A DNA stretch of 64,000 bases from RGIG4097 sp045613765 (GTDB lineage Bacteria; Bacillota; Clostridia; Christensenellales; CAG-917), in assembly GCA_045613765.1 (NCBI GenBank), contig JAZLBO010000020.1:62001-126000 (forward strand). Direction: 5' to 3'. Each line of letters opens with the position of its first letter. Position 1 is the stretch's first letter. This document shows positions 59,669 through 64,000 of this stretch, one piece after another. The position numbers and the translations under genes were made by a program. The notes under the pieces were generated by a model. It was not told where the DNA came from and did no database searches. It saw only the letters and a program-made list of their open reading frames with translations.

Positions 59669-61537
59669 TTATTCTTTAACAATTGCGCCAAAGCGACAGG
59701 TGTCAATACATGCGCCACACTTGATACACTTGTTGACGTCAATGGTGAAGGGTTGCTTGATTACGCCACTGATTGCGCCCACAGGACACTTTCTTGAGCA
59801 AGCAGAACATCCAATACACTTGTCTTCCTTGATCTTGAATTGGACAAGACCTTTACATACGTGGCAAGGACATTTCTTGTCAACGATATGTGACACGTAT
59901 TCGTCACGGAAGTAACGGAGTGTTGAAAGGACGGGGTTGGGTGCTGTTTGACCAAGACCACAGAGTGAGTTTGCTTTGATGTAGTGGCAGAGTTTTTCCA
60001 TCTCGTCAAGATCTTCGAGAGTTGCCATACCTTTTGTGATTTTGTCAAGGTATTCAAGAAGTCTTCTTGTACCGATACGGCAAGGTGTACATTTGCCACA
60101 ACTTTCATCAACTGTAAATTCAAGGAAGAATTTTGCAATGTCAACCATACAGTTGTCTTCATCCATGACGATCATACCACCTGAGCCCATCATTGAGCCG
60201 ATTTCGATAAGGTTGTCATAGTCGATGGGAATATCAAAGTATTGTGAAGGAATACATCCACCTGAAGGGCCACCTGTTTGTGCTGCCTTGAACTTCTTGC
60301 CATTGGGAACGCCACCACCGATATCGTCAATGACTGTACGGAGTGTTGTGCCCATGGGGATTTCAACAAGACCTGTGTTGACAATCTTGCCACCAAGTGC
60401 AAAGACCTTTGTGCCTTTGGACTTTTCTGTGCCCATTGATGTAAACCAATCAACGCCCTTCAAGAGAATTTGAGGGATGTTTGCATAAGTTTCAACGTTG
60501 TTGAGAATTGTGGGTTTTCCAAACAAGCCTTTTACTGCAGGGAAAGGAGGTCTGGGGCGAGGTTCACCACGGTTGCCTTCGATTGAAACCATAAGTGCTG
60601 TTTCTTCGCCACAAACAAATGCGCCTGCGCCAAGACGTACGTCAAGATCAAAGTCAAAGCCTGTGCCAAGGATATTCTTGCCAAGGAATCCATATTCTTT
60701 TGCTTGTTCCAAAGCAATCTTAAGACGATTGACTGCGATAGGGTATTCTGCACGGACATACACATAGCCTTGGTTTGCACCGATTGCATAACCTGCGATT
60801 GTCATTGCTTCGATAACTGCATGAGGATCGCCTTCAAGGATACTTCTATCCATAAATGCACCGGGATCGCCTTCGTCTGCGTTGCAGCAAACGTATTTGA
60901 TAGGACCGGGAGATGCTGCTGCAAATTGCCACTTAAGACCTGTGGGGAAGCCTGCGCCACCTCTACCACGAAGACCACTTGCCTTCAATGTGTCAATGAC
61001 TTGTTGAGGTGTCATTTCTGTTAATGCTTTGATGAGTGCTTGATATCCGTCGTATGCGATATATTCATCAATAACTTCGGGGTTGATGACGCCACAGTTG
61101 CGGAGTGCAACACGTGTTTGATGTTTGTAGAATGTGCTTTCAGGGAGTGAAACCACAGGTTTGCCATCTTCTTTGTGAAGAAGTCTTTCAACGATACGTC
61201 CTTTGATGAGATGTTCTTCAACAAGTTCCTTGACGTCTTCGACTTGGACAAACGTGTAAAATGCGCCTTCGGGATATATGATGACGACGGGACCAACTGC
61301 GCAAAGTCCAAAACAGCCTGTTCTGACCATTTTTACGTCATTTTCAAGGCCGTGCTCTGCAAGAAGTTTGTGGAATTCATTGAGAATGTCACCGCTGTGG
61401 TTTGAAGTACATCCCGTTCCGCCACATACCAATACATGCCTTTTGGAAACATCCGTTGCAACGTGATTGTTGTCACGAATAAGAATTTCCGATTGCATAT
61501 TGTCTCTTATAGCCTTGATATCGGCAATACTCTTCAT
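59669..61537 (-). CDS. hydB: NADH-binding subunit of the bifurcating hydrogenase (NuoF-like)
   Basis: A 622-residue flavoprotein. A thioredoxin-like [2Fe-2S] domain (VLVCGGTGCTSNHSG, RTGCFGLCAVGP), the NuoF FMN/NADH core (GLRGRGGAGFPTGLKW, CNADEGDPGAFMDR, GAGAFVCGEETALMVSIEG), the [4Fe-4S] motif ESCGKCTPCRIGT and a C-terminal 2[4Fe-4S] ferredoxin (CIGCSACSRKCPVG and CIKCGACIDTCRFG). This five-part order is the HydB of trimeric electron-bifurcating hydrogenases. It precedes hydA by 11 bp. Confidence 0.95.
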   Translation of the reverse strand: MKSIADIKAIRDNMQSEILIRDNNHVATDVSKRHVLVCGGTGCTSNHSGDILNEFHKLLAEHGLENDVKMVRTGCFGLCAVGPVVIIYPEGAFYTFVQVEDVKELVEEHLIKGRIVERLLHKEDGKPVVSLPESTFYKHQTRVALRNCGVINPEVIDEYIAYDGYQALIKALTEMTPQQVIDTLKASGLRGRGGAGFPTGLKWQFAAASPGPIKYVCCNADEGDPGAFMDRSILEGDPHAVIEAMTIAGYAIGANQGYVYVRAEYPIAVNRLKIALEQAKEYGFLGKNILGTGFDFDLDVRLGAGAFVCGEETALMVSIEGNRGEPRPRPPFPAVKGLFGKPTILNNVETYANIPQILLKGVDWFTSMGTEKSKGTKVFALGGKIVNTGLVEIPMGTTLRTVIDDIGGGVPNGKKFKAAQTGGPSGGCIPSQYFDIPIDYDNLIEIGSMMGSGGMIVMDEDNCMVDIAKFFLEFTVDESCGKCTPCRIGTRRLLEYLDKITKGMATLEDLDEMEKLCHYIKANSLCGLGQTAPNPVLSTLRYFRDEYVSHIVDKKCPCHVCKGLVQFKIKEDKCIGCSACSRKCPVGAISGVIKQPFTIDVNKCIKCGACIDTCRFGAIVKE

Positions 61538-61622
61538 AATTTTTTTACTCCTCCAATGTATATCAAATCTTTTAATTCAAATTTTGTACGCAGTGCCAAC
61601 TGACACAACGTTGTCGGTGGTA

Positions 61623-62123
61623 TTAGTCGCGATATTTTGCAACGATGCCGGGGATTTGGTCAGTGGTGACTTTGCCGTAAACTTCGTCGCCAACTGTCAT
61701 AACGGGTGCAAGACCACAACAACCGATACAACGTGTTGCTGTCAATGAGAATCTGCCGTCTGCAGTTGTTTCGCCATCTTTGAGTCCAAGGACAGTTTCG
61801 AGTTTGTTGAACACGTCCCCACTGCCTTTGACGTAACATGCTGTGCCAAGGCATACTGCAAAGGGATATTCTCCCTTGGGGTTGAGGACGAATTGACTGT
61901 AAAATGTTGCAACACCAAAGACTTCTTCAACTGATACGCCAAGTTCTTCTGCAACCATGGTTTGAACTTCGATGGGAAGGTAGCCATAGATTTCTTGAGC
62001 AGTTTGAAGTGCAGGCATAAGACTGCCGGGCATCTTTGCGATTTCTTTGAGTTCTGCGCGAAGTTGTTTTTCTTGTTCGGCAGTGCCTTTGAATGCAACT
62101 GTGGTCAGTTTGATTTTTGACAT
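61623..62123 (-). CDS. hydC: [2Fe-2S] subunit of the bifurcating hydrogenase (NuoE-like)
   Basis: A 166-residue thioredoxin-fold ferredoxin with ligands CLGTACYVKG and CIGCCGLAPV, preceded by the helical NuoE leader (LMPALQTAQEIYGYLPIEVQ). The ATG at 62123 follows GGAGG; an in-frame TTG four codons earlier overlaps that site. First gene of the operon, 85 bp before hydB. Confidence 0.94.
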   Translation of the reverse strand: MSKIKLTTVAFKGTAEQEKQLRAELKEIAKMPGSLMPALQTAQEIYGYLPIEVQTMVAEELGVSVEEVFGVATFYSQFVLNPKGEYPFAVCLGTACYVKGSGDVFNKLETVLGLKDGETTADGRFSLTATRCIGCCGLAPVMTVGDEVYGKVTTDQIPGIVAKYRD

Positions 62124-62181
62124 ATTTTCCTCCAAAAGATTGCTTTTTTCTTTTTTGATATTACGTATGTATGTGACGCGT

Positions 62182-62194
62182 GTGCATTATGCAC
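62182..62194. promoter_or_regulatory. GTGCATTATGCAC dyad in the hydrogenase leader
   Basis: A perfect 6-bp dyad around a central T, about 15 bases after the -10 box on the minus strand and inside GCGTGTGCATTATGCACGC. It is a candidate operator. It does not match the Rex consensus. Confidence 0.4.
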
Positions 62195-62208
62195 GCAATC
62201 ATATATAG

Positions 62209-62237
62209 ATTCTATCACAACCACACTAAAATTGCAA
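62209..62237 (-). promoter_or_regulatory. Promoter of the hydCBA operon
   Basis: Minus strand TTGCAA (62237-62232), 17-base spacer, TAGAAT (62214-62209). Confidence 0.7.
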
Positions 62238-62337
62238 GAGTGAATTTTTGAAATCACTTACAAAAATCCCCATTGTTTGACACATCTTTCTTTTTTTTGA
62301 TATGTTTTCGGCAATCTAAACATAAATAATGCAAAAA

Positions 62338-62368
62338 TAAAAAGCCCGACAGCGTCGAACTTTTTTTG
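62338..62368 (-). terminator. Weak terminator after nadE
   Basis: CGAC-AGC-GTCG core extended by AAAAAG/CTTTTT; on the minus strand GACGCTGTCGGGCTTTTTATTTT. The stem is interrupted, so confidence is moderate. Confidence 0.45.
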
Positions 62369-62410
62369 AAAATCTTTGATTTTTGAAATGATTTGTCTTT
62401 AGTAAATTGA

Positions 62411-63157
62411 TTAATTGGGGAAATATCTTGGCATACTGCGTTTGTGGGCAGTTGTTTTGAAGGCTCTTTCTATCTTTTGCTTGTCCCCTTCTTCAACTTC
62501 TCCACCACGGCAATATGCAGTGATTGCGCTATATGTGACACCCATATCTTTTTCATCAGTTTGACCCTCATAAAGACCTGCGCTGGGTTCTTTGTCAATT
62601 ATGCTCTTGGGTGCATCAAGTTCACGGAGAAGTGCGTACACTTCAGGCACTGTCAAATCTGCAATAGGATTGAAATCACAAGCACCATCACCCCACTTTG
62701 TAAAGTAGCCCATGGTCATTTCACAAAGGTTGCCCGTGCCTGCCACAAGATAGCCCTTTGCTTGACCGAGTGAATACAAAACCGTCATTCTAAGACGGGG
62801 ATTTGCATTGGCAGGTGCCATTTTGCCTGCATATTCACTGACAACATCTTTGCCGATTTCATCACCGATTGCACTCATAAGTGCTTGCTTTGTTTCTGTC
62901 AAATCAACAACTATTTGGGGTATGCCAAACTTTTCGCCTGCAATGACTGCATCATCCTTGTCACTTCCGTAATTGCGCTTTGATTCGCAGGGCATAATGA
63001 CACCAAGGACGTTGTCTGTTGCAAGTTTTGCAAGTGCTGCAACAAGGGTACAATCTTTGCCACCACTATTGCCATATATGATACCTTTTGCGCCAGTTTC
63101 TTTGAGCAAATTCTTGATCCACTCAACTCTTTCTTGTATGGTTTGTTTTACGTCCAT
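62411..63157 (-). CDS. nadE: NH3-dependent NAD+ synthetase
   Basis: A 248-residue enzyme adenylating nicotinate-adenine dinucleotide and aminating it to NAD+. The PP-loop is YGNSGGKDCTLVAAL (SGGxD), with VAGTGNLCEMTMGYFTKWGDG and FNPIADLTVPEVYALLREL in the synthetase core. No glutaminase domain, so free ammonia is the donor. The ATG at 63157 follows GAGG; an in-frame TTG four codons upstream is not used. Confidence 0.94.
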   Translation of the reverse strand: MDVKQTIQERVEWIKNLLKETGAKGIIYGNSGGKDCTLVAALAKLATDNVLGVIMPCESKRNYGSDKDDAVIAGEKFGIPQIVVDLTETKQALMSAIGDEIGKDVVSEYAGKMAPANANPRLRMTVLYSLGQAKGYLVAGTGNLCEMTMGYFTKWGDGACDFNPIADLTVPEVYALLRELDAPKSIIDKEPSAGLYEGQTDEKDMGVTYSAITAYCRGGEVEEGDKQKIERAFKTTAHKRSMPRYFPN

Positions 63158-63293
63158 AAAATACCTCAATTTCTTTATGCTCTAATTCTACCACAAAAAC
63201 CCAATTTTTCAAGTTATTTTTATAATTATTTCCACAATGTACATAGAACAATTTATACCGTAGAGGCTTCATGCAACGCAGCTGCAATTCATC

Positions 63294-63321
63294 AAAAAAA
63301 GCACTTGGGTGAGTGCTTTTT
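63294..63321 (-). terminator. Terminator of the HTH/zinc-ribbon gene
   Basis: AAAAAAAGCACTTG, GGTG, AGTGCTTTTTG; 8 bp from the stop codon on the minus strand. Confidence 0.75.
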
Positions 63322-63328
63322 GTTTTGC

Positions 63329-63943
63329 TTATTCTTCAGTTTTTTCTACGGTTTTCTTTTGCCAAGACCATTTGCCACAGCCTGGGCATTTCATATATCT
63401 TGTTCTGCCCATGTGCATTGCGCCATAGACTTGACTAAATGTTGGCACGTGAACGTGTCCACACTTTTCGCACTTATAATAGCCTGCCACTTGCTCAATC
63501 TTTGTGCAAATCACGAAACAAGGGATTGCGATCACTGCGCCCACTGCTATAATTGTAAATTTCGACCAGTCTGGCATAGTCACAAACGAGGCAACCATAC
63601 AACCAGCCAGCAATATGCACGTTGCAAGCACACCAAGGAAAATTTCTATGTTGAGAAGACGCTTGTCAGCTTGTTGTTTTTCTTTGACGATTTCAAGAAG
63701 TTGTGCGTCTTTTATGTCAGGACGATCGCCTTCAACTCTTTCTCCGTTCAAAAGGTCGGTGACTGTTATATCAAGGATATCGCAAAGTTCGAGCATAAGT
63801 GATGCGTCGGGCATGGCTCTGCCTGTTTCCCATTTGGACACTGCTCTATCTGTTATATTAAGTTTTTCTGCAAGTTGTGATTGAGTGAGAGATTTCTCTT
63901 TTCTGCAATCTGCGATAAATTTGCCAATTTTGATTTGATTCAT
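63329..63943 (-). CDS. HTH regulator with membrane segments and C-terminal zinc ribbon
   Basis: A 204-residue protein: Xre-type HTH (GKFIADCRKEKSLTQSQLAEKL, then AVSKWETGRAMPDASLM, residues 4-60), a linker helix, two membrane helices (IEIFLGVLATCILLAGCMVA and FTIIAVGAVIAIPCFVICTK) and a zinc ribbon with YKCEKCGHVHVP and YMKCPGCGKWSW. A membrane-bound one-component regulator is the natural reading; the signal and targets are unknown. The ATG at 63943 follows AGGAGGTG. Confidence 0.85.
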   Translation of the reverse strand: MNQIKIGKFIADCRKEKSLTQSQLAEKLNITDRAVSKWETGRAMPDASLMLELCDILDITVTDLLNGERVEGDRPDIKDAQLLEIVKEKQQADKRLLNIEIFLGVLATCILLAGCMVASFVTMPDWSKFTIIAVGAVIAIPCFVICTKIEQVAGYYKCEKCGHVHVPTFSQVYGAMHMGRTRYMKCPGCGKWSWQKKTVEKTEE

Positions 63944-64000
63944 ATCGCACCTCCTACTCACATAATATAGTCACAATTCTTTTTTGTAAACATACCATTG

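Noticed and set aside
62182..62194. Rex operator in front of the hydrogenase operon
   Set aside because: The dyad GTGCATTATGCAC does not match the TTGTGAA-type Rex consensus.

Overview
The window reads as the chromosome of an anaerobic Gram-positive Clostridia-type bacterium (Bacillota). The main evidence is the gene order hrcA-grpE-dnaK-dnaJ-prmA-rsmE-mtaB with rpsU nearby under a CIRCE-like site, an electron-bifurcating type [FeFe] hydrogenase (hydC-hydB-hydA), a single-chain Fe-S L-serine dehydratase, lipoproteins with Gram-positive style signals, AGGAGG-type ribosome binding sites and many intrinsic terminators. No 16S rRNA is present, so a genus is not called; an uncultured gut Clostridia lineage would fit.

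Layout. 1-14,030 is housekeeping and transport: the end of an SH3-like membrane-anchored protein, tRNA-Pro, a four-helix-bundle protein behind an array of stem-loops, the feoA-feoB iron operon with its Cys-rich partner, a TetR regulator, an M13 peptidase, an old-yellow-enzyme type flavoprotein, trkA-trkH for potassium, and folD. 14,170-30,540 is an A+T-rich genomic island lying between folD and a tRNA-Val gene. Its left 12.7 kb is a one-directional defence cluster: a MORC/GHKL ATPase, a Z1 helicase-like protein, a PD-(D/E)XK nuclease, an AIPR protein, a cytosine-5 DNA methyltransferase and an HNH nuclease; then a peptide deformylase fossil; then a second module of HNH nuclease, a tiny middle protein and a DUF2326-type ABC ATPase, which fits the ABC-three-component architecture. 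Its right 3.5 kb looks like a small mobile element: a HUH rolling-circle replication protein and a large serine recombinase, with several long DNA hairpins.

30,762-40,296 is tRNA-Val, rpsU, a TetR regulator and the heat-shock and rRNA/tRNA modification operon. 40,268-57,240 carries an alkaline phosphatase lipoprotein, tRNA-Thr, a PAP2 phosphatase, a YkvA protein, an HTH-fused serine dehydratase, a zinc-ribbon coiled-coil protein, tRNA-Glu, a preQ1 riboswitch controlling a queuosine-precursor transporter, an SDR enzyme, a leucine-rich-repeat surface protein, a candidate 6S RNA, a lipoprotein and a 1557-residue surface protein with two phosphoesterase domains. 57,300-57,831 is a non-coding block with terminal inverted repeats. 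57,903-63,943 is the hydrogenase operon, nadE and an HTH/zinc-ribbon membrane protein.

The best leads for new biology are: the back-to-back defence modules with their two different HNH nucleases; the hairpin-rich rolling-circle/serine-recombinase element beside them; and two tRNA genes (Glu and Thr) followed by tandem units of about 165-183 bp, each repeating the 3' end of the tRNA and then a terminator, an arrangement like the tyrT repeats of E. coli.
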